DNA of 64,000 bases. It comes from Bradyrhizobium nanningense. GTDB lineage: Bacteria > Pseudomonadota > Alphaproteobacteria > Rhizobiales > Xanthobacteraceae. Numbering within the stretch: the stretch's first letter is position 1; each line of letters opens with the position of its first letter. The notes under the pieces were generated by a model. The model had not been told where the DNA came from. It saw nothing but the letters and a program-made list of their open reading frames with translations, and made no database searches. Shown in pieces: positions 17,667-26,114 of this stretch. The stretch is taken from the NCBI RefSeq assembly GCF_004114535.1, contig NZ_LBJC01000005.1, positions 1 through 64,000 on the forward strand. The letters are read 5' to 3'. The position numbers and the translations under genes were made by a program.

Positions 17667-18866
17667 ATGGGGCCGCTGAAGGGCATCAAGGTCATCGACA
17701 TGACCACCGTGCTGATGGGGCCGTATGCGACCCAGATGCTCGGGGACTATGGTGCCGATGTCATCAAGGTGGAATCGCTCGACGGCGATGTTACCCGCCT
17801 GATTGGCCCGATGCGCCACGCCGGCATGGGCCCGGTCTTTCTCAACACCAACCGCAGCAAGCGCTCGATCTGCCTCGATCTGAAGAAGCCCGCGGGTCGC
17901 GATGCGGTGCTGCGGCTGCTGAAGGACGCCGACGTCCTCGTCTACAACGTCCGCCCGCAGGCGATGGCGCGGTTGCAGCTCGGCTACGATGTCGTGTCCG
18001 CAATCAATCCGCGCCTGGTCTATGCCGGCGTGTTCGGCTTCGGCCAGGACGGGCCCTATGCCGTAAAGCCCGCCTATGACGATCTGATCCAGGGCGCCAC
18101 CGCGCTGCCGGCGCTGATGGCGCAGACCGGCGACGGTGTGCCGCGCTACGTGCCGAACGCGCTGGTCGACCGCATCGTCGGTCTCACCGCGGTCGGCGCG
18201 ATCTGCGCCAGCCTGGTGCACCGCGACCGCACCGGCCGCGGCCAGCGTCTGGACATCCCGATGTTCGAGACCATGGCCGGCTTCGTCATGGGCGACCATA
18301 TGGGCGGCCTCACTTACGAGCCGCCGCTCGACAAGGGCGGCTACGCCCGCCACTTGTCGCGCGACCGCAGGCCCTACAAGACCTCGGACGGCTATCTCAG
18401 CGTCATCGTCTACAATGACAAGCAGTGGGAGAATTTCTTCAAGGCGACAGGCCGCGACGACCTGCGCGCCGATCCCAAATTCGCAACCTTCGCCGGCCGC
18501 GCTGCCAACATCGACGTCGTCTATGCCGAGCTCGCGCGCATCTTCGAGACGCGCACGACCGCCGAATGGATCGACTTGCTGACCAAGGCCGACGTGCCGG
18601 TCATGCCGATGCACGATCTCGCCTCGATCCTGCACGATCCGCATCTGGAAGCGACAAATTTCTTTCCGGTCGTGACCCATCCGACCGAGGGCCCGATCCG
18701 CAGCATGAAGGTGACGGCGACTTGGTCGGAGACCGAGGCGGAGCCGGTGCAGCTCGCACCGCGTCTCAACGAGCACGGCGCGGATATCTTGCGCGAGCTC
18801 GGCTATTCGCAAGACGAGATCGCCGCCATGGTGCGCGATGGCGTCACCCGCTCGGCGCCGGAGTAG
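17667..18866 (+). CDS. Family III CoA-transferase (CaiB/BaiF)
   Basis: Transfers CoA between carboxylic acids; 399 residues. The N-terminal GIKVIDMTTVLMGPYATQML and the GDYGADVIKVE motif are typical. The catalytic Asp is probably D168 in NALVDRIVG, aligned by eye to formyl-CoA transferase D169. The C-terminal domain carries HDPHLEATNFFPVVTHP. It is followed by the thiolase-like and DUF35 genes, suggesting a three-step acyl-CoA module: activate a carboxylate, then cleave or condense it. Confidence 0.92.
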   Translation: MGPLKGIKVIDMTTVLMGPYATQMLGDYGADVIKVESLDGDVTRLIGPMRHAGMGPVFLNTNRSKRSICLDLKKPAGRDAVLRLLKDADVLVYNVRPQAMARLQLGYDVVSAINPRLVYAGVFGFGQDGPYAVKPAYDDLIQGATALPALMAQTGDGVPRYVPNALVDRIVGLTAVGAICASLVHRDRTGRGQRLDIPMFETMAGFVMGDHMGGLTYEPPLDKGGYARHLSRDRRPYKTSDGYLSVIVYNDKQWENFFKATGRDDLRADPKFATFAGRAANIDVVYAELARIFETRTTAEWIDLLTKADVPVMPMHDLASILHDPHLEATNFFPVVTHPTEGPIRSMKVTATWSETEAEPVQLAPRLNEHGADILRELGYSQDEIAAMVRDGVTRSAPE

Positions 18867-18888
18867 GGAATGACGAGGAGGAGTGACC

Positions 18889-20025
18889 ATGAGCTTCATC
18901 ACCGGCGTCGGCCTCACCCCGTTCGGCAAGCATGAAGGCTCGTCCTCGCTCGATCTGATGAGCAAGGCCGCGCAAGCCGCGCTCGATGACGCTGGCCTCA
19001 AGCGGAGCGAGATCGACGGCATCCTCTGCGGCTATTCTACCGTCTCGCCCCACATCATGCTGGCGACCGTCTTCGCCGAGCATTTCGGCATCCGCCCGTC
19101 TTACGCCCACGCCGTGCAGGTCGGCGGCGCCACGGGGCTCGCGATGACGATGCTGGCGCATCACCTCGTCACGTCAGGCGTTGCGCGCAACGTGCTCGTC
19201 GTCGCCGGCGAGAACCGCCTCACCGGGCAGAGCCGCGATGCCTCGATCCAGGCGCTGGCGCAGGTCGGTCATCCCGACTACGAGGTGCCGTTGGGGCCGA
19301 CCATTCCCGCCTATTACGGCCTCGTCGCCAGCAGATACATGCACGAATATAGCGTGTCCGAAGAAGACCTCGCCGAGTTCGCCGTGCTGATGCGCGCGCA
19401 CGCTTGCACCCATCCCGGCGCGCAATTTCAAGATCCCATCACGGTCGCCGACGTCATGGCCTCGAAGCCGGTGGCAATGCCGCTCAAGCTGCTCGACTGC
19501 TGCCCGGTGTCAGACGGCGGCGCGGCCTTCGTCGTCAGCCGCGAGCGGACCGGGGAAGCGGGCGTGTGCATCCGCGGCTGCGCCCAGGCGCACACGCATC
19601 AGCATGTCACCGCAGCACCGGCATTGAGCGAACTCGGCGCGGAAATCGCTATCGCCCGTGTCAAGGAAGCCACGGGCCTCGCAATCTCCGACGTGCGCTA
19701 CGCCGCGATCTACGACAGTTTCACCATCACGCTCGCGATGCTGCTGGAAGACCTCGGCCTTGCCGGCCGCGGCGAAGCCGCGGCTCGCGTGCGCGCGGGT
19801 CATTTCGGCCGCGACGGTGCGATGCCGCTGAACACCCATGGCGGCCTGCTCAGCTACGGCCATTGCGGCGTCGGCGGCGCGATGGCGCATCTGGTTGAGG
19901 CGCATTTGCAGATGACGGGACGGGCGGCGACCCGTCAGGTGCGCGATGCCTCGATCGCGCTGCTGCATGGCGATGGCGGCGTGCTATCGTCGCACGTGAG
20001 CATGTTCCTGGAGCGGGTGCGATGA
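18889..20025 (+). CDS. Thiolase-like protein lacking the nucleophilic Cys (SCP2/Ltp2-type)
   Basis: A 378-residue thiolase-fold protein. AGGAGGAG lies 5 nt before ATG 18889. At the position where thiolases have NACASG, this protein has QVGGATGLAMTM, so the nucleophilic Cys is absent; the C-terminal motif is GGLLSYGHCGVGGA rather than GHPIGATG. Cys-less members paired with a DUF35 protein include Ltp2, a retro-aldolase of steroid side-chain degradation. The stop overlaps the DUF35 start by 4 nt, so an obligate complex is likely. The reaction is inferred to be aldol-type, not thiolytic. Confidence 0.82.
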   Translation: MSFITGVGLTPFGKHEGSSSLDLMSKAAQAALDDAGLKRSEIDGILCGYSTVSPHIMLATVFAEHFGIRPSYAHAVQVGGATGLAMTMLAHHLVTSGVARNVLVVAGENRLTGQSRDASIQALAQVGHPDYEVPLGPTIPAYYGLVASRYMHEYSVSEEDLAEFAVLMRAHACTHPGAQFQDPITVADVMASKPVAMPLKLLDCCPVSDGGAAFVVSRERTGEAGVCIRGCAQAHTHQHVTAAPALSELGAEIAIARVKEATGLAISDVRYAAIYDSFTITLAMLLEDLGLAGRGEAAARVRAGHFGRDGAMPLNTHGGLLSYGHCGVGGAMAHLVEAHLQMTGRAATRQVRDASIALLHGDGGVLSSHVSMFLERVR

Positions 20026-20381
20026 GTGAACCTCTGGCAGGCTGGACCAAAGGCGGAGAGGCCATCACCTACCAGGCTTGCACCTCATGCGGGCACGTGC
20101 AGTATTTCCACCGCGCCTTCTGCGCGGCGTGTGGCGAATCGGGTCCGCGCGAGCTGCGCGCCAGCGGCAAGGGCAGGGTCTACGCCACCTCGCTGGTCTG
20201 CCGCGCCGCGACGCCCGAGACGCGGGCGCACGTGCCCTACAACATCCTGCTGGTCGATTGCGCCGAGGGATTTCGCATGATGGCGCACGGCGAGAATGAC
20301 CTTGCCATCGGCGATTCGGTTGTTGCGAGCTTCAGGCCGTTCGCCGGCAAGCTCGTGCCGTTCTTTGCTAAGAAAAAATAG
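20022..20381 (+). CDS. Zn-ribbon/OB-fold protein (DUF35), partner of the thiolase-like protein
   Basis: A 119-residue protein with an N-terminal rubredoxin-like zinc ribbon (CTSCGHVQYF then CAACGES) followed by an OB-fold (GKGRVYATSLVCRAATPETR, FRMMAHGENDLAIGDSV). DUF35 proteins bind and complete the active site of thiolase-like partners and contact acyl-CoA. ATG 20022 sits in ATGA overlapping the upstream stop. The C-terminal Lys-rich tail is ordinary. Confidence 0.92.
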   Translation: MSEPLAGWTKGGEAITYQACTSCGHVQYFHRAFCAACGESGPRELRASGKGRVYATSLVCRAATPETRAHVPYNILLVDCAEGFRMMAHGENDLAIGDSVVASFRPFAGKLVPFFAKKK

Positions 20382-20394
20382 TGGGGGAGCGGGA

Positions 20395-20480
20395 TTCGTC
20401 ATTCGGGGGCGGTCCAAGGGACCGAGCCTGGAACGGGATTCTGGGCCTGGCCTGTGCGAGAGCCACCCCGGAATGACGAA
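20395..20480. repeat. Palindromic repeat (TCGTCATTCGGGG...CCCCGGAATGACGA)
   Basis: Outer arms of 13-14 nt pair with one mismatch around a loop containing GGTCCAAGGGACC and GGAACGGGATTCTGGG. The element separates the DUF35 gene from the small membrane peptide and may serve as a bidirectional end signal. Confidence 0.7.
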
Positions 20481-20496
20481 AACTCGAAAACTCGAA

Positions 20497-20598
20497 CTAA
20501 CGCCCGTAGAACAAGATGCTGGCGATGACGAGCATCGCCGTCACCGCCAGCATATGCGCGAGCGCTCCCGAGGCCGCCCCCTTGGTGGCTTCCTTCAT
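20497..20598 (-). CDS. Small membrane peptide, 33 residues
   Basis: The reading frame begins MKEATKGAASGALAHM and continues into one hydrophobic helix (LAVTAMLVIASILFY), ending GR, then TAG. The upstream sequence GGGAGTAAAGGC supplies a ribosome site 7-10 nt before ATG 20598. The clean cytosolic-start, single-helix design and good ribosome site argue for a real gene. I believe similar short peptides occur in Bradyrhizobium, but function is unknown. Confidence 0.65.
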   Translation of the reverse strand: MKEATKGAASGALAHMLAVTAMLVIASILFYGR

Positions 20599-20870
20599 GC
20601 CTTTACTCCCTAGACTTGGGCGTGACTCATCGTTGTGCGGCTAGCGCACCCGACGGCCAATTGTTTTACTCGGAACACCCCACTTCTCGAGTACTCACCG
20701 CAATGTGTCCCCACGCGGCGAATATCGACTGTCTCAAGGTCGATCAGCAATGCGGCGGCATTTTGACTCGATGATGTTGCTCCCGCGTCGGTGCAAGAAT
20801 AGAGTTTCAAGGAACTCTCGCCGGCAGTTACAAAAAGCATCAAAAATTCAGGGAAAACTTCAGGAAAATC
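20599..20870. other. Gene-free stretch upstream of the carboxymuconolactone-decarboxylase-like gene
   Basis: About 270 bp that is noticeably less GC-rich than its flanks. It should hold the promoters of the divergent small peptide and decarboxylase-like genes. I saw no strong palindrome or confident -35/-10 pair. Confidence 0.4.
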
Positions 20871-21398
20871 ATGGCCCGCATCGATTACAGCGACCCGTCC
20901 AAGGCATCCGACCGCACCCGCGAGATCCTCGACAAGAACCGCAACGCCAACATCTTCCGCATGATGTCGCACTCGCCGAGCTATTTCGAACAGTACTGCC
21001 GGCTCGGGGGCGCGATCCGCCACAAGGGCGAACTCGATCCGATCGTTCGCGAACTCGCGATCACCCGCACCGGCATCTTGTGTGAGGCGCCGTACGAGAT
21101 CGTCGCGCACAAGCGGATCGGCAAGAATGTCGGCGTCACCGACGCACAGAACGAGGCGCTCGAGAACTGGCAGGCCGCGACCTGCTTCAATGAGGTGCAG
21201 CGCGCCGCGCTCGCCTTCACCGACGAGATCGTGAAGCTGAAGAAGCCGACGGATGCGACCTTCAAGGTGATCGCGTCAAAGCTGACGCCGGCCGCGCTGG
21301 TCGAGCTGCAGCTCTCGGTCGGCTTCTACATCATGACCTCGAAATTTCTGGAAACGTTCGAGATCGATCTCCAGCCCGTCACTGAAGTGGTGGGCTGA
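20871..21398 (+). CDS. Carboxymuconolactone decarboxylase family protein
   Basis: All-helical AhpD/CMD-fold protein of 175 residues. The segment around VRELAITRTGILCEAPYEIVAHKRIG carries a single Cys and a His at the usual active-site location, so it lacks the CxxC of AhpD peroxidases and is more like the decarboxylase or a stress-related homologue. The upstream region is unusually A-rich (CAGGAAAATC before ATG). Actual substrate unknown. Confidence 0.85.
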   Translation: MARIDYSDPSKASDRTREILDKNRNANIFRMMSHSPSYFEQYCRLGGAIRHKGELDPIVRELAITRTGILCEAPYEIVAHKRIGKNVGVTDAQNEALENWQAATCFNEVQRAALAFTDEIVKLKKPTDATFKVIASKLTPAALVELQLSVGFYIMTSKFLETFEIDLQPVTEVVG

Positions 21399-21426
21399 TC
21401 CAAAGCTTGGCTTGCGAGGGATGCTT

Positions 21427-21729
21427 ATGACGATCGATGAATATGCGGCCTGGGCCGCAACCATTGCCAAAGTCGATGAGCATCCGTCCAACGAGCGGTT
21501 GTCCTATCTCGGGCTCGGCCTCGCCGGCGAGGCCGGCGAAGTCGCCGACCACATCAAGAAGCTGCTGCGCGACGACTGGCTCGACAAGGCGGGTCTGGTC
21601 GATGAGCTCGGTGATGTCATCTACTACTGGGCCTGCCTGTGCGCCGCGACCGGCCAGCAGCCATCCGAGCTGCTGGAGGCCAGCGCAAAGAAGATCAAGC
21701 GTCGGCTGAGCGAGGCCGCGAGCCGCTGA
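21427..21729 (+). CDS. MazG-like nucleotide pyrophosphohydrolase
   Basis: A 100-residue all-alpha NTP pyrophosphohydrolase domain. Metal-binding residues appear in GEAGEVADHIKK and DELGDVIYYW, fitting the EExxE...ExxD pattern. GAGGG is 6 nt before ATG 21427, preferred over ATG 21421. A short single-domain MazG of this size usually hydrolyses non-canonical or excess NTPs. It is 28 nt after the previous gene and probably shares its transcript. Confidence 0.85.
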   Translation: MTIDEYAAWAATIAKVDEHPSNERLSYLGLGLAGEAGEVADHIKKLLRDDWLDKAGLVDELGDVIYYWACLCAATGQQPSELLEASAKKIKRRLSEAASR

Positions 21730-21754
21730 GACGAGCGAGGCAACGACTTCACTG

Positions 21755-21897
21755 TGGCCTTCCTTCGAGACGCCCGCCGGTGGCGGGCCCTCAGGATGAG
21801 GACCGAGGACGCGGCAGTAGCTTCAACGAGCAACGATGCCGCTTAGCCTCATCCTGAGGAGACCGCGAAGCGGTCATCTCGAAGGACGAGGCGCGCG
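21755..21897. repeat. Dispersed palindromic repeat (CCTCATCCTGAGGAG/TCTCGAAGGA family), two copies head to head
   Basis: The MazG-glutaminase gap holds two opposed copies: CCTTCGAGACGCCCGCCGG...CCTCAGGATGAGG and CCTCATCCTGAGGAGACCGC...GCGGTCATCTCGAAGGACG. The genes converge here, so the element may double as a bidirectional terminator. Confidence 0.8.
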
Positions 21898-21930
21898 CTC
21901 AGCTCGCGCAAAATGCAAGGATCCCGCCGC

Positions 21931-23778
21931 TCACGTCGACGTCAAAATATCCACCTTCGCGTTGGCGACGATCAGGCGGTCGGCGAGCAGTTGCGCGAGG
22001 TTGCGCATGATGCGCTCGCTGGCGCGCGGGTGCTGCTTGCGGAAGCGTTCGAACTCCTTCAGCGGCACTTCGAACGCGGTCGCCGCCATGTCGGCGAACA
22101 CGTCGGCCGAGCGCGTCGTCTCGAGCAGCGCCATCTCTCCGAAGGCCATGCCGGCAGTCAGCGTCGCCAGCCGCACGCCATCGGGCAGCGTGACATGCAC
22201 CGCGCCACTGCGCAGGAAGAACAGGGAGGAGGCCGGATCGCCCGTGGTGATGATCTTCGCGCCGGCCTGAAAGGTTCGGATCGTGCAGATCGAGGCGAGA
22301 TCCGTCAGCTCTTCCTCGCTCATGCCTGATAGCAGCGGCTGCTCGGCAAGCGCGGTGGTCTCGTGGAAGTCGATCGAGCCGCCATAGCGATAGACGATCT
22401 GATCTTCCGCCCATTCGATCGCGGTGTCGAGCAGGTAGAAGTCGCGGACGTTCTTCAGCTCGGCGGTCCATTCCCGCAAAGACTCCCATTCCCTGGAGGC
22501 GCGCCCGACGCCGGATAGCACCACCGTGACATTCAGTGCCGCGAGCTCCTCGAACGCTTCGGCGATCAGGCGCGCACCGGCGCGCGTGGTCGAGGTGACG
22601 CGGTGCAGGTCGAACACGACGATTTGCGGCCGCGGTCGTCCGGCCAGCCGGCGCGAGACGTAGTCGACGGCCGACAGCGACAGCGTGCCGACCAGCTCGA
22701 TGACCCGCACCTCCTGCTCATGGGCCGCCAGGATCTCACGCTCCTGCGGCCGGCGCACACGGCGTGACGGGCTCTTGCCGATGTCGTAATCGGCGATGAC
22801 GGCGTTGCGGGCATCGTCGCTGCGGTTGAGCATGTGCAGGTCGTAATGCGCCGACAGCGCCTCGCAGACCTTGATGCCGCGCACGCTGTTGCCGTGCTTG
22901 TCGAGCCTTGGCGAATAGCTGCCGAGCCCGAGGCGGGCAGGGAGCGCGGCCAGAATGCCGCCGCCGACGCCACTCTTGGCGGGAATGCCGATGCGGTAGA
23001 TCCATTCGCCGGCATAATCGTACATGCCCGAGGAGGTCATCACCGAAAGCGTGCGCGAGATCGCGTAAGCGCTCAGCACCTGCTCGCCGGTAACCGGATT
23101 GACGCCGCGATTGGCCAGCGTTGCCGCCATCACTGCGATATCGCGCGCGGTGACCAGCACGGCACATTGCCGGAAATAGACGTCGAGCACGGCGGCGACG
23201 TTGTCCGAGATCACCGCGTTGGTCTTGAGCAGGTAGCCGATCGCGCGGTTGCGGTCGCCGGTCTGGCTTTCGGAAGCATAGACGGCCTCGTCCACGGCGA
23301 GCTCGCGGCCCGCAAAGCGGCCGAGTGCGAGACGGATCTGCTCGAAGGCATCCGCGCCCTTGCTATCGTGGATCAGCCCGGTGCAGGCGATTGCGCCGGC
23401 ATTGACCATCGGGTTGAACGGGTGGTTCTCGGAGTTGAGGCGGATCGAGTTGAAGGGATCGCCCGAGGGCTCGACGCCGATCGCGCTCTCAACCTTGCCT
23501 GCGCCCAAAAGGTCCAGCGCCAGCGCGAACACGAACGGTTTTGACATCGACTGGATGGTGAAGGGCACCATGGAGTCGCCGACCTCGTAGACGTGGCCAT
23601 CCAGTGTCGCGAGGCTGATGCCGAAATGGGCAGGATCAGCCTTGCTCAGCTCGGGAATGTAGTCGGCGACGTTGCCCGCAGTTTCGGCGGAGAATTCATT
23701 GAGGCAATTGTCCAGAAACCGCAGCAAAGGCGGTTTCGAGCGGGTCCAGGCGGCGGCGAGAGGCGAGAGCGGTGTCAT
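21931..23778 (-). CDS. glsA: Glutaminase A fused to STAS and cyclic-nucleotide-binding domains
   Basis: Hydrolyses glutamine to glutamate and ammonia. It is 615 residues, about twice the size of a plain glutaminase. Residues 1-310 are a beta-lactamase-fold glutaminase with the catalytic S77-x-x-K80 in QSMSKP and HPFNPMVNAGAI. Residues about 350-450 are a STAS-like domain (VRVIELVGTLSLSAVDYV). Residues about 480-600 are a cNMP-binding domain (AGAKIITTGDPASSLFFL, FGEMALLE). It is 21 nt downstream of a TRAP permease gene, so transport and hydrolysis are probably co-expressed. ATG 23778 is chosen; TTG 23799 adds seven residues. Confidence 0.92.
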   Translation of the reverse strand: MTPLSPLAAAWTRSKPPLLRFLDNCLNEFSAETAGNVADYIPELSKADPAHFGISLATLDGHVYEVGDSMVPFTIQSMSKPFVFALALDLLGAGKVESAIGVEPSGDPFNSIRLNSENHPFNPMVNAGAIACTGLIHDSKGADAFEQIRLALGRFAGRELAVDEAVYASESQTGDRNRAIGYLLKTNAVISDNVAAVLDVYFRQCAVLVTARDIAVMAATLANRGVNPVTGEQVLSAYAISRTLSVMTSSGMYDYAGEWIYRIGIPAKSGVGGGILAALPARLGLGSYSPRLDKHGNSVRGIKVCEALSAHYDLHMLNRSDDARNAVIADYDIGKSPSRRVRRPQEREILAAHEQEVRVIELVGTLSLSAVDYVSRRLAGRPRPQIVVFDLHRVTSTTRAGARLIAEAFEELAALNVTVVLSGVGRASREWESLREWTAELKNVRDFYLLDTAIEWAEDQIVYRYGGSIDFHETTALAEQPLLSGMSEEELTDLASICTIRTFQAGAKIITTGDPASSLFFLRSGAVHVTLPDGVRLATLTAGMAFGEMALLETTRSADVFADMAATAFEVPLKEFERFRKQHPRASERIMRNLAQLLADRLIVANAKVDILTST

Positions 23779-23799
23779 CGCCTCAGTTGTGCAACGCAA

Positions 23800-25872
23800 T
23801 CAGGGAGCGCGCAACCCGTCCGGCACCGTGGTCTGCCGCCGGACCAGTACAAGTGCCAGCAAGACCGTGGGCGCAAGGATGGCAAGGCCCAGCATCGTCA
23901 CCTGCAGCTGCGACAGCGGCATGATCCCGCCGCCCGGTGTCGCCACCACGAAGCCGCCGATCACCAGCAGCACGCGGAACGGCCATTCCAACGCGCCGGT
24001 GCCGCGCAAGTCACCGACGAAGGGCTGGTAGCCCTGGATGCCGCCGCAGATGAACAGCGTTCCGAACGCCGCAAGTCCCATCAGGCCGAGGCCGGCCAGA
24101 TACGGGCTCGGCCCCTGCAACACCAGCGCCGGATTGAGCACGAAGAAGAACGGCAGGAAATAGATGATGCTGCCGACCCACATCGATTCCCAGCCGGTCT
24201 TCATCGCCGGCGAGCCGGCGATGCCGGCTGCGGCGAACGACGCGATCGCGACCGGAGGGGTGATCGACGACAGCATGCCCCAATAGAAGATGAACATGTG
24301 CACCGCCATGCGGTTGAGCCCGAGCTTCTCCAGCGCGGGCGCGACCAGGATGGCGAGGAAGATGTAGCAGGCCGTCGTCGTCAGCCCGAGACCCAGGATC
24401 AGGCTGGTCAGGGCGCACATCGCCAGCAGCAGGAAGGGATTGTCGCCGGCAATATGCAAGAGGTCATTGGCAAGGCTCGACACCACGCCGGTCATCGAGA
24501 ATGCGCCGATCAACAGGCCGCAGCCGGCGAGGATGCCGACCAGCTCGACGAAGGTGCGACCGTTGACTTCGAGGAATTTGCCGATGGTCGCAAGCGTCCA
24601 GCGCGTGTCCTTGGAGAAGAATTGGTTGAGCACGAGCAGCAGCGCCGTGGCGTAGAACGGCGCGTGGCTCTCGCGCTTGAAGTAGAGCAACATCACGATC
24701 AGTAGGGCGATGACGAAGACGTAGTACCAGCCGTCCTTGATCGTATCCATGATCCGCGGCAGCTCGGCGCGCGGAATGCCCTTCAGCTTGTGGCGCGCGG
24801 CGTAGGCGTCGACCTGCATGAACAGGCCGACGTAATAGAGCGCGGCGGGTATGATCGCGGCGACCGCGACGTCGGCATAGCTGACATTGAGGAACTGCGC
24901 GATCACGAAGGCGGTGGCGCCCATCACCGGCGGCGCCAGCACCGCTCCGGTCGAGGCGCAGGCCTCGATCGCGCCGGCATAGGAGGCGCGAAAACCGCTC
25001 TTCTTCATCACGGGGATGGTCATGGTGCCGGCGGTCAGCACGTTGGAAATGATCGAGCCCGACATCATGCCGAGCAGGCCGCTGGCGAAGATGCAGACTT
25101 TTGCCGCGCCGCCGCGGAAGGTGCCGCACAGCGCGAAGGCGAGGTTGATGAAGAACTTTCCGGCGCCGGTCATCATCAGCGCGGTGCCGAACACCAAAAA
25201 GCCGATCACCGTGTCGGCGAAGGCCTGGATGGGAATGCCAAGCAGGCTCTCGCCCGACAGCACGTGATAGGCGGTCGCCTGTTCGATCGTCGATTGCGTG
25301 CCGCGAAACGGGCCGAGCCAGCCAGCTTCGGCGAACAGCGGATAGACGGTGAAGGGGAGCACGCTGAGCAGCAGGCTCCAGCCGCCGGTGCGGCGCAGCG
25401 CCTCCATCAGCATCACCCACATCACGAGGCCCGCGGCGATGACGTTGTTCGGCGCGCCGCCGAACTCCCAACCCGCCTCGGCCGCCTTGCGTACATTCGA
25501 CATCAACAGCAGCGCGGCGGCAAACGTCGCGACGAACAGGACGAGGTCATACCAGGGAATGCGATCGAGCGGCGCGCGCTCGGTGCCAGGGAAGATCAGG
25601 AAAGTGAACGGTAGCATCAACGCGATCAGGAGATAGAAATACTCCGTGTTGAGCTGGGTATAGCCGATGAAGAATCGCAGCGAGAATTGCTGGTTGATGC
25701 AGAGCAGGATGGTCGCCGCGGTCGCGGCCACCAGCAGCCAGCGCCAGGCGCCGCGAAGCGCACGCACGCGCGTGACCTCCGCTTCCTGCATGTTGGCGGC
25801 GGCGCCATGCGGATCATCGAACACGACCCGCTTGGCCTCGTCTTGCGGGGCGGTGGAGATGGAAGCTGACAT
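23800..25872 (-). CDS. TRAP transporter fused permease (DctQM-type), TAXI system
   Basis: A 690-residue membrane protein with about 18 predicted hydrophobic helices, combining the small and large TRAP permease subunits in one chain. Typical pieces are GSGSIISNVLTAG-like MMSGSIISNVLTAGTM, ASTGAVLAPPVMGATAFV and WGMLSSITPPVAIASF. Fused permeases are usual for TAXI-type systems, and a TAXI binding protein is encoded 243 bp upstream. ATG 25872 is chosen; GTG one codon earlier is possible. It energises import by an ion gradient. Confidence 0.94.
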   Translation of the reverse strand: MSASISTAPQDEAKRVVFDDPHGAAANMQEAEVTRVRALRGAWRWLLVAATAATILLCINQQFSLRFFIGYTQLNTEYFYLLIALMLPFTFLIFPGTERAPLDRIPWYDLVLFVATFAAALLLMSNVRKAAEAGWEFGGAPNNVIAAGLVMWVMLMEALRRTGGWSLLLSVLPFTVYPLFAEAGWLGPFRGTQSTIEQATAYHVLSGESLLGIPIQAFADTVIGFLVFGTALMMTGAGKFFINLAFALCGTFRGGAAKVCIFASGLLGMMSGSIISNVLTAGTMTIPVMKKSGFRASYAGAIEACASTGAVLAPPVMGATAFVIAQFLNVSYADVAVAAIIPAALYYVGLFMQVDAYAARHKLKGIPRAELPRIMDTIKDGWYYVFVIALLIVMLLYFKRESHAPFYATALLLVLNQFFSKDTRWTLATIGKFLEVNGRTFVELVGILAGCGLLIGAFSMTGVVSSLANDLLHIAGDNPFLLLAMCALTSLILGLGLTTTACYIFLAILVAPALEKLGLNRMAVHMFIFYWGMLSSITPPVAIASFAAAGIAGSPAMKTGWESMWVGSIIYFLPFFFVLNPALVLQGPSPYLAGLGLMGLAAFGTLFICGGIQGYQPFVGDLRGTGALEWPFRVLLVIGGFVVATPGGGIMPLSQLQVTMLGLAILAPTVLLALVLVRRQTTVPDGLRAP

Positions 25873-25950
25873 CACATGGATCCCGCGCGTGGGCTACTGA
25901 AAGCAGATCAATCGAATGGCAGTTGGTTGAATCGCCCGCGCCACGGGCTC

Positions 25951-26070
25951 GACCTCTCCCGCTTGCGGGAGAGGTCGCGCCGAAGGCGCGGGTGTGGGCT
26001 TTCTCCTCTCGGGGAGTCCCACCGTGGAAACACCCTCTCCCCAATCCTCCCCCGCAAGCGGGGGAGGGAG
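25951..26070. repeat. Two strong GC hairpins between TAXI binding-protein and permease genes
   Basis: GACCTCTCCCGC/GCGGGAGAGGTC (12 bp, 2-nt loop; 25951-25976) and CCTCCCCCGC/GCGGGGGAGG (10 bp, 2-nt loop; 26046-26067) form two perfect hairpins in a region reading CTCTCCCGCTTGCGGGAGAGG, a dispersed repeat style common in this group. They lie inside the probable transport operon and may adjust downstream expression. Confidence 0.8.
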
Positions 26071-26114
26071 CGCACTTCTTGCGGGGCGGCGATCAAACGC
26101 AACAACATCGCGCT

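Noticed and set aside
17511-19022. 503-codon minus-strand open frame opposite the CoA-transferase gene
   Set aside because: His/Arg/Asp-rich antisense translation without domain signature; the sense strand has all CaiB motifs.
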